Origin: Pollenia angustigena
Taxonomy: Eukaryota > Arthropoda > Insecta > Diptera > Polleniidae
Reading direction: 5' to 3'
DNA: 64,000 nt
NCBI GenBank assembly: GCA_930367215.1
Contig: OV884056.1
Coordinates: forward strand, 247,903,127 to 247,967,126
A program made the position numbers and the translations under genes. A model generated the notes under the pieces. It was given only the letters and a program-made list of their open reading frames with translations. It was not told the origin of the DNA and searched no databases. How positions within the stretch are numbered: position 1 is the stretch's first letter; each line of letters opens with the position of its first letter. Positions 11,420 through 21,538 of this stretch are shown here, piece by piece.

Positions 11420-11901
11420 TTTCAAAGAAATAAATACTCAAGCTCGAGGTCATAAGTTTTTTAAATAATTTTTATTTATTTAAATACATCCAATATTTCG
11501 ATATTCTTTGAATATCATCATCAGGGATAGTCTAAAAAACAATATAAGTTTATAAAACATCAATACAAACAAAAAATTACACAAAATTCAAACAGTAATA
11601 GCAATAACAACAATAACTTACTAAATTATTGATAAAAAATCACAAAAAAAAAAGTTTTTTTGTAAAAAAGGTTTTTTGTGATTTTTTATCAATAATTTAG
11701 TAAGTTATTGTTGTTATTGCTATTACTGTTTGAATTTTGTGTAATTTTTTGTTTGTATTGATGTTTTATAAACTTATATTGTTTTTTAGACTATCCCTGA
11801 TGATGATATTCAAAGAATATCGAAATATTGGATGTATTTAAATAAATAAAAATTATTTAAAAAACTTATGACCTCGAGCTTGAGTATTTATTTCTTTGAA
11901 A
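11420..11901. repeat. Near-perfect palindrome with ~230-bp arms
   Basis: Arms 11420-11650 and 11671-11901 are inverted copies in fixed register: mirrored positions sum to 23321 throughout, so there are no indels. I saw no mismatches in the stretches compared. The spacer is about 20 bases of A and T runs. Such identity implies a recent origin, gene conversion between arms, or a library or assembly hairpin artefact. Each arm contains one hammerhead-like motif followed by a T/A-rich tail ending in ACTTATGACCTCGAGCTTGA. Inverted partial copies carrying a ribozyme motif are known from Penelope-like elements; that assignment is inference. Confidence 0.9.
11793..11834 (+). ncRNA. Hammerhead-ribozyme-like motif (mirror copy at 11487-11528, minus strand)
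   Basis: In order: ATCC (11793-11796), core CTGATGA (11797-11803), an extra T, stem II GATATTC/GAATATC closed by AAA, core GAAA (11822-11825), TATT, then GGAT (11830-11833), which pairs with ATCC. This is the order of a type I hammerhead with a minimal, self-complementary stem III. Cleavage would fall after the U at 11829. The base inserted between CTGATGA and stem II departs from the canonical core. Activity is unproven. Confidence 0.5.
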
Positions 11902-13731
11902 TTCTATAAAGAAAAGGTCGATTAAAAAAACCAACTTTTATTTCTAGATTAAATTTATTTTTGTCGAAATTTTCAAGTTGATTTGTTTTAAATTCACCCA
12001 TAACAGTGTAATATCCCTTAACGGACCTTCCTTACGCAGACACTCCCTTTTGACAGACACTCTTACCACGTCCCAGCATCTTTCTATTAGAAATGATTTA
12101 AGTTATTCTAAAAGCAATGCCTCGTTATACCGACACATTTTAATAGTCCCTGTTAAAGCTTTAGGATTTCATCTTAAGCATCAAATGGAGTCGATACGAA
12201 GAATAGTTGTTTTTAATGAAACCTAAGCCTAGAGCACTATGTAAACTCTAAAAAGAAGATTAAACAGCTTTACTTTCTTAAAGCTTTTTATCCCATTGTG
12301 CAACCTGAGAATTGTAATAACATTTCTAATATTTTTTAAAGCTTAACAAGTCATTTGTAAAGTTCTAACCAACAAAATTATTATGTTGGATTTCATTCAT
12401 TAGCATTTGATGGGTGTATTTTAAACTGCCTACAAAATCCATTTCTAATTCACCACCTCCTGCGTGTCGAAAACATTTGCATATTAAGACAAAATGATGA
12501 TGAGAACAACGTTGGTTTGTAGAAAACTTTTTTGACTTTTCCCTTTTTAACATTGAGGTAGGAGAAAAATGTTGATGGTTGTAATGCAAATTTTTATTAT
12601 CTATTAGTTTCTACAATTTCTATTTGTTAAGACATGAACAAATTTGTTTATTTTGGTTTTACTTGTAACGAGATTTAGAAATAAGACTTTTGCGTTATTG
12701 AAATTGGCTGTGGCTAAATTAAGGGAGTTTTTTTTTGTTTTTAAAAAATGGAAGATAATAAAATTGTATATAATTGCATTCTATAAATTAAATTGCCTGT
12801 GAAGATTAAAAAAAAAGGAAAACAGCTCATTCCTACAGAAAAATTATTTGAGAACTACGGCGTGGCACAATTTGATGACATAATTTGATTTCATAAGAGA
12901 CTTTCCGTTACAACGTCTGTGTGACTATTTTATATTCAAACTTTCTCAATTTTAAGAAATAAATATGAATCTTAATCGACTCTTTTATACGAATTAAATA
13001 GTAATTACAGAGGTAACAGTTTGATCATAAAAAATCAAAGGTAGCCTGCTTATTGGTAAGGATCCCTTGGAAATTACTGTGGCTTAAACTTGTTAGGGCA
13101 GCTTATGTTGCTGATTATCATTCATTTTTGGCTAGATAGCTCCAGTTTCTAAGTAAGGAGTAAGTATACTGGTCCTGCCGGATCATACACTCGAGTTTTT
13201 TACATGTATGTGGGAATTGTCTACCCTGACGCCATCAAGACGTTAATCCTCCAAATTGTAGACTCGCAATGGTAAAAATACCATTTCCAAAATAAAAAAA
13301 CTTTCAATTGTTCGCTAGGGTGGTTTGAAGAAAAAGTTTAACCAGTCAACCCCTGAAAAGATTATTTGCAAACAATTCCAGAAATTTTTTTTAATTTTTC
13401 CATCTCCGTATACCGCACTTTTGGTTTTTTGTGATCATAACATATTGCATATCTTAGCTTGTATATGGGGACCTTTTAATCCAACTCTGGGCGCCACTTA
13501 TGCCATCTCGAATCCTTTCCCCCATATGTTCAGTTTTTTGCACGTGGCAAGAAAGCCACTATACACTCACTTTTATGCCACGCCCCATAAGTAAGCCCGG
13601 TTTCTTAAAACAAAAATATGACAAAACAGTTGTGCTGTGCTGCCAGTTTTAACATACAGCAGTAAACGTGTTGACGACGGAGGCTACTTTAGAAGAAGCA
13701 ACCGAGAGGTCAACAATATAATCGAAGGTAA
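11902..13731. other. Gene-free DNA with a possible pogo/Tc1-like terminus
   Basis: AACGGACCTTCCTTACGCAG and the following GACAGACAC...ACGTCCCAGC at 12017-12085 resemble the repeated AACGGACA-type ends of pogo/Tigger transposons, strongly decayed. No gene was recognised in the remainder. Confidence 0.35.
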
Positions 13732-13899
13732 AAATGTAGTGACATTTTAAACGTCCAAAGATTAATTTGGGCTGGACATGTAGCCAGAATGCCCCAGATC
13801 AGAGCTCAACAAAGAATAATGAATGCGACCCCATACAGAACCAGAGCAAGAGGCAAACCAAGGTCAAGATGGCTTGCTGAGCAACTAGACAAATACTAA
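13732..13899 (+). pseudogene. Non-LTR retrotransposon ORF2 C-terminal fragment
   Basis: The frame reads LIWAGHVARMP near its start and ARGKPRSRWL near its end, stopping at TAA 13897-13899. The WAGHVARM...RGRPRxRW signature is the conserved region downstream of the reverse transcriptase in many insect non-LTR elements. Only about 55 codons survive; everything upstream is lost or unrecognisable. The clade cannot be assigned from this piece. Confidence 0.75.
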
Positions 13900-14234
13900 A
13901 TAATTTTTACATATTTACATTATGACAAAACTTAAAACTTCATTATAAATGAATATTTTTCTTTTTCACAAGAAATAAATCCTTCACTTGTAAAACACAT
14001 TTACCCACGAAGTAAAAATTTAACTTTTAACGCCATTTTTAATTTTGTTATTTAGTTTGGATTTGAATTAAAGATTTGATACCAATTTGACATCAAATTG
14101 ATAAAACATTTGATGTCAAATGTTTATTTTCAAAACATTATCAATTTTAATTTAAATGTTAATATCAAACAATATATCAAGTCAAATGATAAATTCATTT
14201 TATATCAAAGGTTTAACTTCGTGTTTGTTGTGAT
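13900..14234. mobile_element. Partial copy of the TCCCAACAAACACG element
   Basis: The right end TTCGTGTTTGTTGTGA (to about 14234), followed by TA, matches the terminus of the complete element at 19347-20051. Inside are several TTTGATATCAAA-like palindromes (for example TTTGACATCAAATTGA, ATTTGATGTCAAAT), as in that copy. The left half is degraded. Confidence 0.6.
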
Positions 14235-14239
14235 ACTAT

Positions 14240-14705
14240 CAAAATACTTGACATCAAGGCGAATTTGCAATTCTTTTTTATTTTTAATCTAGCGTTTTTG
14301 GTGTCACACTTGCAAAGGCATTTTCACAAATAATACCACAGCGATTCATGAAAAGTTTTGATAGTGTACGTTTTCTATATAATTATAAAATCGAATCTAA
14401 AACTGTCAGCTGCCCAACCGTTTTTAGGGTTGCATACAGTTCAGTTCACAAATGCCGGCGAATTCAAAGACTTGGACTCTACTGCCTATTTATCCGATAT
14501 ATATGGGCTAATGCCCACTGTTGGGTTTATACCAGGGTATTTAGCTGGTATTTACCAAATTTTGGCAATTTTCCAATCCTTTTATCGTTCTTTCCATCTA
14601 TTGCTATATGTTAATTTTGAAACAGCCTTGAAAAGCATAATAATAACAAATTTAGAAATTCCAAATTATAATTTTGTGAATGCCTATATCCTTAATATGC
14701 TGTAG
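14240..14705 (+). other. MITE fragment and an unassigned open frame
   Basis: 14250-14375 is similar to the inside of the short element at 22760-23098 (ATTTTTAATCTAGC, AATACCACAGCGATTCATGA). After it, 14358-14705 has a 115-codon frame containing YLSDIYGLMPTVGFIPGYLA. I do not recognise it; codon use is like the surrounding noncoding DNA, and there is no neighbouring gene structure. A decayed element is more likely than a gene. Confidence 0.3.
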
Positions 14706-15189
14706 GGTATTCATAATAAATATTTGCATATGCTTATACCTCTCTCTGTTGGTTGATTTTCATTTAAGTCAAGCCACTTATTAAATTTTCATAAAATGCA
14801 ACTGCCTGAGGTGTCCATTTAACTTACAAAATAAAATTTGTTACAGTTTTTGCATGAATGTTGTGTCCATGAGCATTTACAATTGGTTTGTATTTGTGGC
14901 TGTGTCCCAGTTGCCAAATTGCCATTAACAAGATTGCCATTGACGATTTATTTGTATTTTTTGTATTTGTATTTATTAATTAGATTTTCTAACACAACAA
15001 GACACAATATCTTATAAATTATAGTATTAGAATCAGACACGTTAAGTTAAACAAATTTAGTGAATATTTAAAAATAAGACTGTGCATATAAGTTTTAGCT
15101 ACAGAATTAAAAGATAAAAAATAATCAAATAAAATAAAAAAAAAAAATAACATAAATAAAATAATTTTGCGTTAGAATTTAAACAAACA

Positions 15190-17028
15190 AGTATTACGAA
15201 AAATATTCTAATAGTAATTTTCTAAACCTTATTGCGTTGCTAGTGGTTTGCAAATTATTTGGAAGTTGATTCCAGAGACGTATGGTTAATATGAAGAATT
15301 GACATTCAGAAGCATGGTCCCGGTGGCGAAATTGAAGTATACCTTTCCTCTGCCCGATCTTGTAAACCGTAAACGCTTGTAAAGGTAATCTGGCTCCTTT
15401 GTCATAATAATTTTGTAAAGAAAAATAAGGTTTTTAAATTGTAAATAGTTTGGAAAAGATATACTGAAAATACGACAGGAATATTGCGATACATTATCGA
15501 ACCTTTTTAACGAGAATATATAGCGGATGATGTTGTTGTACGTTACGGTAAGTTTTCTCATGTCCTTTGTGTTACAACCAGTAAAAATTTCAGACGAATA
15601 TAAAAGTGTAGGCAAGAGATAAGTTTTTGCTAGTAATATCCTTATTTTCAAAGGCGTACAGTGCTGAGTGGCATATAAATTACGCAACATACCGTATATT
15701 CTACCACACGCTTGAGTAATGTGATTAGACCAAGTTGGATGTTTATTAAACGTTACTCCCAAGTTTCTTACTGAATCCACAATATCAATTTTTAAACCCC
15801 CAAGCAATATGTCTATATCCAAATCTATTCGAACTGCCTTTTTGCATACTATTAGACACTTTGATTTGCTTGGATTAAGACGTAAACCATTAGCTAAAGC
15901 CCATGTATATATTTTGTCAAGATCATGATGTAATTCTTGTATTCTTGTCGTAATTGAATCTCTTTTGCTACTAAGATACAGCTGAACGTCGTCAGCATAC
16001 ATTTGTATTTTGGAATATTTGATTTGTTTTGGAAGATCGTTAGCATATAACGAGTATAGAAGGGGTCCAAGAATAGAGCCTTGAGGGATACCTCTTGTTA
16101 CCTGTAAAGCTCGTGATAAGGAATCATTGTTTGCAACTGATTGAGATCTATTTGAAAGATACGACGATATTAATTCCACTGCTAGTGTTGAAAAATTAAA
16201 TAATTTCAACAATTTCATGCATAACATTGAGTGGTGTACAGTATCAAAGGCCTTTGAACGGTCTAATAACACAAGGAACGTTAATTTATTATCATCTAAA
16301 CTATTTCGAATTTCCTCTATTACATCAGTTAGTACAGTAATACAGCTACGTTGTGGTCTAAATTCAGATTGGCGATCAGTTAATAAATTGTTCGCATTGA
16401 CATGCTCATAAATTTGTTTATGCAATAAATTTTCAAAAACTTTAGAGAGATATGGCAGAATTGCAATTGGACGATATTCAGATCCGGTTTTAGGTATTGG
16501 AATAATTTTGGCATGTTTCCACTCCATTGGGAATCTATTGGTGGTTATTATGGTGTTAAAAAGGTGGGTAATATATCGAATAATCCATGGCAGAATAATT
16601 TTAACAAACCTAGGATCAATATTATCTAATCCTATTGCATTGGATTTAATTGCATTGAAAGCGTTAGCAACATCAGATACATTTACGCATTGAAATTTTA
16701 GCTGGTTGCACGAAACTAAATGTGTATTTCTATCGTAAAAGTCGAACTGGACTGTTGGAAAAGGAATATTCATAAAGCTTTTATTAATCAAATTAACATC
16801 AACTTCTACTGAACGTTCAACTGACTTACTAACGCTAATATCTCGTATATGTTTCCATTTACTTTTAGTGTTAACTGCCGAATTAAATTTATTAAAATAG
16901 TACAAAGACTTATCATGTCTGATTTTTGAAACAACGGCTTTTCGCGCTACGCAAAATTCATTATGCAGTTCAGGTGTTCTGTATCGTTTCCACATGTGGT
17001 ATAGGTCATCACGCTTTTTTATTAACAA
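15190..17028 (-). pseudogene. Reverse transcriptase domain of the CR1-like element
   Basis: Target-primed reverse transcriptase, in phase with the endonuclease piece above it across one TAA at 17029-17031. In order: EYRPIAILPYLSKVFE, LLDRSKAFDTVHH (motif A Asp), RGIPQGSILGPLLYSLYAND, and IQMYADDVQLYLS (catalytic YADD). The thumb (GVTFNKHPTWSNHI) and C-terminal region follow. The long frame stops at 15286, but the family's usual ending (IRLWNQLPNNLQ) is present just downstream in another frame to about 15190. A one-base loss near 15340 explains this. About 580 codons are open, so the catalytic core is intact although the element is dead. Confidence 0.9.
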
Positions 17029-17688
17029 TTAAGTTTCATTTGTGAACCACGGCTTTGCTCTATTTTTAACCGTCTTAATTTTTACCGGTACGTGATTGTC
17101 ATAAATCCGAAGTATTAATGTGTTGAGAACGGTAACTTGCTCATCAGCCGTAGGTAAATAGAAAATTCGATCCCATTCAGAGTTAATGCGATCACGATAT
17201 AAGTTTTCTAAATCAATACTTTTAAAATCTCGAAAACTAAACGTTCTAACTCCTGTCTCCACTGTAAATTTATAGCACATAAAAATTAAATCATGCTTGG
17301 AAAAAGAAGGTACAGCTAACTGCTCATATAGTAACACATTTTGTCCGTTGCTTACAAAAACTAAATCGAGTAATGTACTATTTGTGGTCGAGAAGTGCGT
17401 AGGCCTAAAAGTATTAACAGCGGATAAATTTAGTGTAGACATGATAGAAGTTAGATTTTCATTTTCAAGCAAATTGCAATTAAAGTCACCAGTTATAATA
17501 ACTTCAGAGTACATTACAGAAATATTTTCTAATTTATCAGCAAGTGTTTCCAATTGGAATTCATCGATTTTCGGTAAAAGACTTTGCGCATTTATATGAA
17601 TAGTTTTAAAGCCCGGATGCCGATTAGCTAAAATTCGAATCATGTTATAATTACCATCTCTGGAACCGAATTGATTTATATCGTCGGT
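17029..17688 (-). pseudogene. APE-type endonuclease domain, internally deleted
   Basis: Nicks target DNA for retrotransposition. HINAQSLLPKIDEF at the start holds the conserved Asn. VIITGDFNCNLL, LLDLVFV and SKHDLIF are the later conserved blocks, including the final His. The segment normally between KIDEF and the GDFN motif, including the catalytic SETW Glu, is absent; the join reads KIDEFQLETLADKL, a deletion of about 100 residues. The in-frame TAA at 17029-17031 separates it from the reverse transcriptase. The open frame extends upstream of the ATG at 17643 to the stop at 17689. Confidence 0.85.
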
Positions 17689-17811
17689 TTAATATGCAAA
17701 CCTGCTAAATCCACTTTTTAAGTAAGTTGAGATTTTGATGCCGTGTGGTAGAGAAAGATACGCCTCATCGACCAGCATGAAGTTTTTCTTCGATTTGCGT
17801 CTTGAAATGAG
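17689..17811 (-). pseudogene. Possible ORF1 C-terminus of the CR1-like element
   Basis: A 40-codon open frame (SRRKSKKNFMLVDEAYLSL...) ends at TAA 17689-17691, immediately before the endonuclease frame opens. Position and basic start fit the tail of a retrotransposon ORF1, but no zinc knuckle is visible and length is small. Confidence 0.3.
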
Positions 17812-17865
17812 TTAAACGAACTATATTTTTGGGTTTCCTCTTAAGCTACACATATCATATCGGCC

Positions 17866-18437
17866 CCTAACCGCGAAAATAAGGTAAGCGTTAAAAATAA
17901 AATTTTACAGGGGAGAGCGTTTTTTAATTTAATTTCATATAAATTTTTTATGAAATTTGTCGCTTAGAATAAAAATGTTCTTGCTATAAAATCGTAATGG
18001 TACCTTACCCTGCGGCCACACGTTCAAGTTGTTCTTGATAGTCTTTTACATATACTGCTTGTCAAAATTTACATAAATTGAAAGCTGCGACGTTGGCTGC
18101 ACTCAATTTGTAAGCAATTTACTTCCAAGATGTCAACAACAACAGAGACAAACGTGTACTCAGCTGTTAAATTGAAAGTAAATTGCCAAACAAATGGAAA
18201 GGTGACATTGAAAGCCATCTCGTGGTCAATTTAAAAAGTGTGAGTGTGTTAGTAAAAAACTGAGAGTGTATTGCAAATTGAAAGGAATTGAAAGGCAAAA
18301 CTTGATCGTGTGGCCACCAAGTTATGGGACCATGACATTTTACGAGATGATGAAAGTGTTGCCAATTAAGTCATTTATTAAAAAAAAAAACGAAAATTGA
18401 AAATCATGTTCCTTACGTTATTTTCGCGATTAGGGTT
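17866..18437. mobile_element. Short inverted-repeat element with another nested inside
   Basis: Ends CCCTAACCGCGAAAATAAGG and, inverted, CCCTAATCGCGAAAATAACG. A TA lies inside both copies of CCCTAA and could be the target duplication. Nested at 18013-18319 is a second element with ends GCGGCCACACGTTCAAGTT and, inverted, GTGGCCACACGATCAAGTT, rich in AATTGAAAG repeats. Neither has a coding frame of note. Confidence 0.65.
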
Positions 18438-18710
18438 ATAAGAAGTTTCTTGTCTCTTCTGTTAAATTTACTGAAAGGAAGTTAGCTGGTTTACGACGAT
18501 ATGTAAATGTAAAATGAAACACAGTGTTCACAAGATTCTCGATGATATAAATGAAGACGTATGTATGTCAGGTTGTCTTCTATTCAACTTTTTGACGACA
18601 AATAAGCGACAAGCTTTGACATTTTCCCTGTTCAAAACCATTTTTGAGATATTTTGCACGATGCAATCATGTATAATCGGTTTTTAAAAGCCCCTATCAA
18701 CCAGAAGCTT

Positions 18711-18968
18711 TTTATACCCACACCACAATAGCGGAGAGGGTATTATGCATTTGTGCTGATGTTTGTAATACCTTAAAATATTGGTCCCAGAACTACCTTT
18801 AAGTATACCGATCGAATCAGAACCACTTTCTAAATCGATACAAATAACTTTTACATGAACCTCATAACACATGGGCCCCAAATAGGGTACACTAGCAAAC
18901 ATAGTTCTTATAAACTGTGGTGTAGGGTATTATATGGTCGGGCTTGACCGACTATACTTTCTTACTCG
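18711..18968 (-). repeat. Family A repeat, minus orientation
   Basis: Begins (plus strand) TTTATACCCACACCACAAT and ends GGTCGGGCTTGACCGAC...TTTCTTAC, the reverse complement of the family's 3' and 5' ends. The middle is deleted relative to 59548-60221. Confidence 0.75.
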
Positions 18969-19346
18969 CTATTTTTGCTTTTGCCACTGTCATTGAAATT
19001 TTAAAAGTTTTGATCATTAGTTTTGCTTTAATTTTGTTAATAAAAATCCAATCCCTTATTTTGTACATTTTTATTTTTGGACCAGCTAGCGACAAAAATT
19101 GATAGCAACCCAAAAGGCTAAATCTCGTTATAATTACTTGAGTTCTTGCTTTTTTACTTAAAAGAAGAATTAGTTAAAAAAGCAGATAAACGAAATTCAT
19201 CCCTGGTTGGTAATAAAAAAAAAATTCAGAGAACAAAAATGTTGTACGAATAAGTGCCAATAGGAGCCGAAACATGTACCTGCTTATAACCGCGGACGTA
19301 ATTATCAGTGGTAATACATACATACATAAGTTTGTATGTACGTGTA

Positions 19347-20051
19347 TCCCAACAAACACGAGGTCAAACCTTTTATATGAAATGACTTTATCATTTGACA
19401 TCAAATACAATTCTCAAACAATTGAAAGCTTGATTTTAACATTTGAATTGAAATTGATAATGATTTGAATATAAACATTTGACCATACAATGTTTTTTTA
19501 ATTTGATATCAAATGTTATTTTCAAATCAAAAATAAAATGGGCAATACTTAAGCGAAAAAAAAATTTAAACATTAAAAAATGGCGATTGAAGTTAAATGT
19601 GTCTTACAATTTAAGAAAAACTACATGTTAAGTGAAATGAATTCGCTGCTAGAAAACCTTAATTTCTTGTGTAAAAATAAAATTATTTGTGAGTAAAAAA
19701 TAAATTACAAAGTGTAAGAATGCAAATAAAAATAAAACTAGAAGGTGAAGAAGATATAAGTTTGTTGTAAATTTTTTTATTTAAATAAATAATAAATATA
19801 AATAAAAAAAAAAAATAGTTTTCATTTGGCTTCCATATTGTGAAGAAATCCACATTTGAAAAGCATTTGAGAATAACGTTTGAAAGGAAGTTGAAAATAA
19901 ATGCGTTGCTCAATGTGAAAATAATGTCGCATTTTTGTTGAGGAATCTCTGATTTTTGAATTTCAAATCATTATCAAACGTTTATTGTTTGAGAAAAGAT
20001 TTGATTTCAAATCATTTTCATTTTGAAATTAAACCTTCGTGTTTGTTGGGA
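19347..20051. mobile_element. TA-flanked TCCCAACAAACACG element (705 bp)
   Basis: TA at 19345-19346 and 20052-20053. Inverted ends TCCCAACAAACACGA are followed on both sides by AT-rich sequence with repeated TTTGATATCAAA-type palindromes (ATTTGACATCAAAT, TTTGATATCAAATG, TTTGATTTCAAATC). No coding frame of note. A second, partial copy is at 13900-14234. Confidence 0.8.
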
Positions 20052-20390
20052 TATTTGTGGAAAAATACATACCAAGGCGAATTCAACTACATACAGGTGG
20101 TGTCGGAACTACAACAACAGAAACAACATAGGATTTTTGTTGCTTTGTTATTGTTTACGGCTCGAAATGTCAACCATTCTTAAGAAAACACTAACAAATC
20201 CGTGTTTGTTGGGATATTTGTAGAAAAACGATACATACATACCAAGGCAAATTCGAATACATACAGGTGGTGTCAGAACTATAACAATACAATAACAACA
20301 GAAACAACATGGGGCTTTTTGCATTGCTTTGTTATTGTTTACGACTCGAAATGTCAACCATTCTTAGGAAAACACTAACAAATCAAAACA
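20038..20390 (+). repeat. Two-unit tandem duplication (~165-190 bp)
   Basis: Units start CGTGTTTGTTGGGATATTTG at 20038 and 20201 and share AGGTGGTGTC, the AACAACAGAAACAACAT block, TTGTTATTGTTTACG and CATTCTTA...AACACTAACAAATC. The start of each unit is the last bases of the TA-flanked element's terminus, so the duplication happened after that insertion and copied its end. Confidence 0.85.
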
Positions 20391-20511
20391 AATAGGTTCG
20401 AACTGTCAAAATCAGATTGCGTTTCAACACCACCTGTTATTGAAATCGCCTTGATGTGTAAATATGCACATAATTAAATTTTATAAGCAAATTGTTTTTG
20501 CTTGTCATATA

Positions 20512-20956
20512 CTACGTTTATACGTAGCCTATTCGCGAATTAAAATTATTTGCGATTAACTAACTTTCTGTTTATATGTCTATTTCTTAATGAAAATTCT
20601 TCTTTTTAAGTGATGCCAGATGGAAAATTTATTGATTTGGTAGCACTGTATGTATATAAACTTTTTATTTTTTAAATGAAAAAGATCAAAAATTATTGTG
20701 TATTTTTAAATTTATTTGCACATTATTGATTTAATTTTACTTTTGTTGTCATATGAATGTGCTACATCGAAATAAAAACGTAAAACGGTTAAAAGTGTGG
20801 CAATGCTTAAAATATTATTTGCAAATAGTGTCGTTAATCAGGAATTGTTTTCATGAGTTAGCTATTTGCAAATAAAAATTTAATTCACTGTTTATGCGGC
20901 AATATTCTCTACTTGCAATATATTTATTTGCGAATAAGTGGTGCGTATAAACGTAG
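20512..20956. mobile_element. TA-flanked CTACGTTTATACG element (445 bp)
   Basis: TA at 20510-20511 and 20957-20958. Inverted ends CTACGTTTATACG, then CTATTCGCGAATTAA on the left and its relative TTATTCGCAAATAAA on the right. Palindromes ATTCGCGAAT and TATTTGCAAATA are repeated inside. No ORF of note. Confidence 0.75.
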
Positions 20957-20958
20957 TA

Positions 20959-21507
20959 ATAGAAAATTTAGCGCTTATAAAAGTAAAATCACACAAATTG
21001 TGACGTTGATTTGATTCTTATGTTGAATGGAAAACAAAAACGATTTTTTATCGTTTCTGTTTTGCAGCGCAAAATATCGCTTTTCGTCATCTACAATTCT
21101 TCATGCGACTTAAGTTCTTCGTTTTGCTTTTGGCTAATGGTCGTATTTTTTAGTTCGTGCTGCTATTATCGACTATTGTGCAATTATTAGCCTACTTTTG
21201 TTTTCATTTGGCGGCTTACAACCTGTAAATAACAGAAGTTCTTTATTTTATTCTGCTTTTTGAGTTCCCTTAATTAAGAAATTTTCGCCATTGTTAAATA
21301 AAAAAGTTGGCAGGAGTCTGTGGCTTTTAAAAAGTTACGTTTCAAAAGCAGTGTGTTTATTATGCTACTGCTTTTCAAAAGTGTGGACTGTTTTAGTGGG
21401 GGCGCTTTTTAGCTTATTTTATTTTAGCTACGGTAAAGAAAAAGTTTTGCTGATTTTGCTTAAATGGCGATAGCACTTTAAGACTTGTGTGTAATGTCTT
21501 CTTCCAA
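20959..21507. other. Gene-free DNA
   Basis: No gene or structured repeat recognised; a 60-codon frame at 21291-21473 has no recognisable feature. Confidence 0.45.
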
Positions 21508-21538
21508 GTGCTGGTTCACACTCTTCAAGTCTTAGCCG

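Larger units (their letters stand above)
14950..17811 (-). mobile_element. CR1-like (jockey superfamily) non-LTR retrotransposon, degraded
   Basis: Minus-strand element with possible ORF1 tail, endonuclease, reverse transcriptase and a 3' end that runs into a simple ATACAAATACAAAAAATAC-type tail near 14950-14990. No target duplication was identified. The 5' end is not defined. Confidence 0.75.

Noticed and set aside
14358..14705. 115-codon frame with a hydrophobic second half
   Set aside because: Not recognised, overlaps degraded repeat sequence, and a competing frame of 88 codons covers the same bases.
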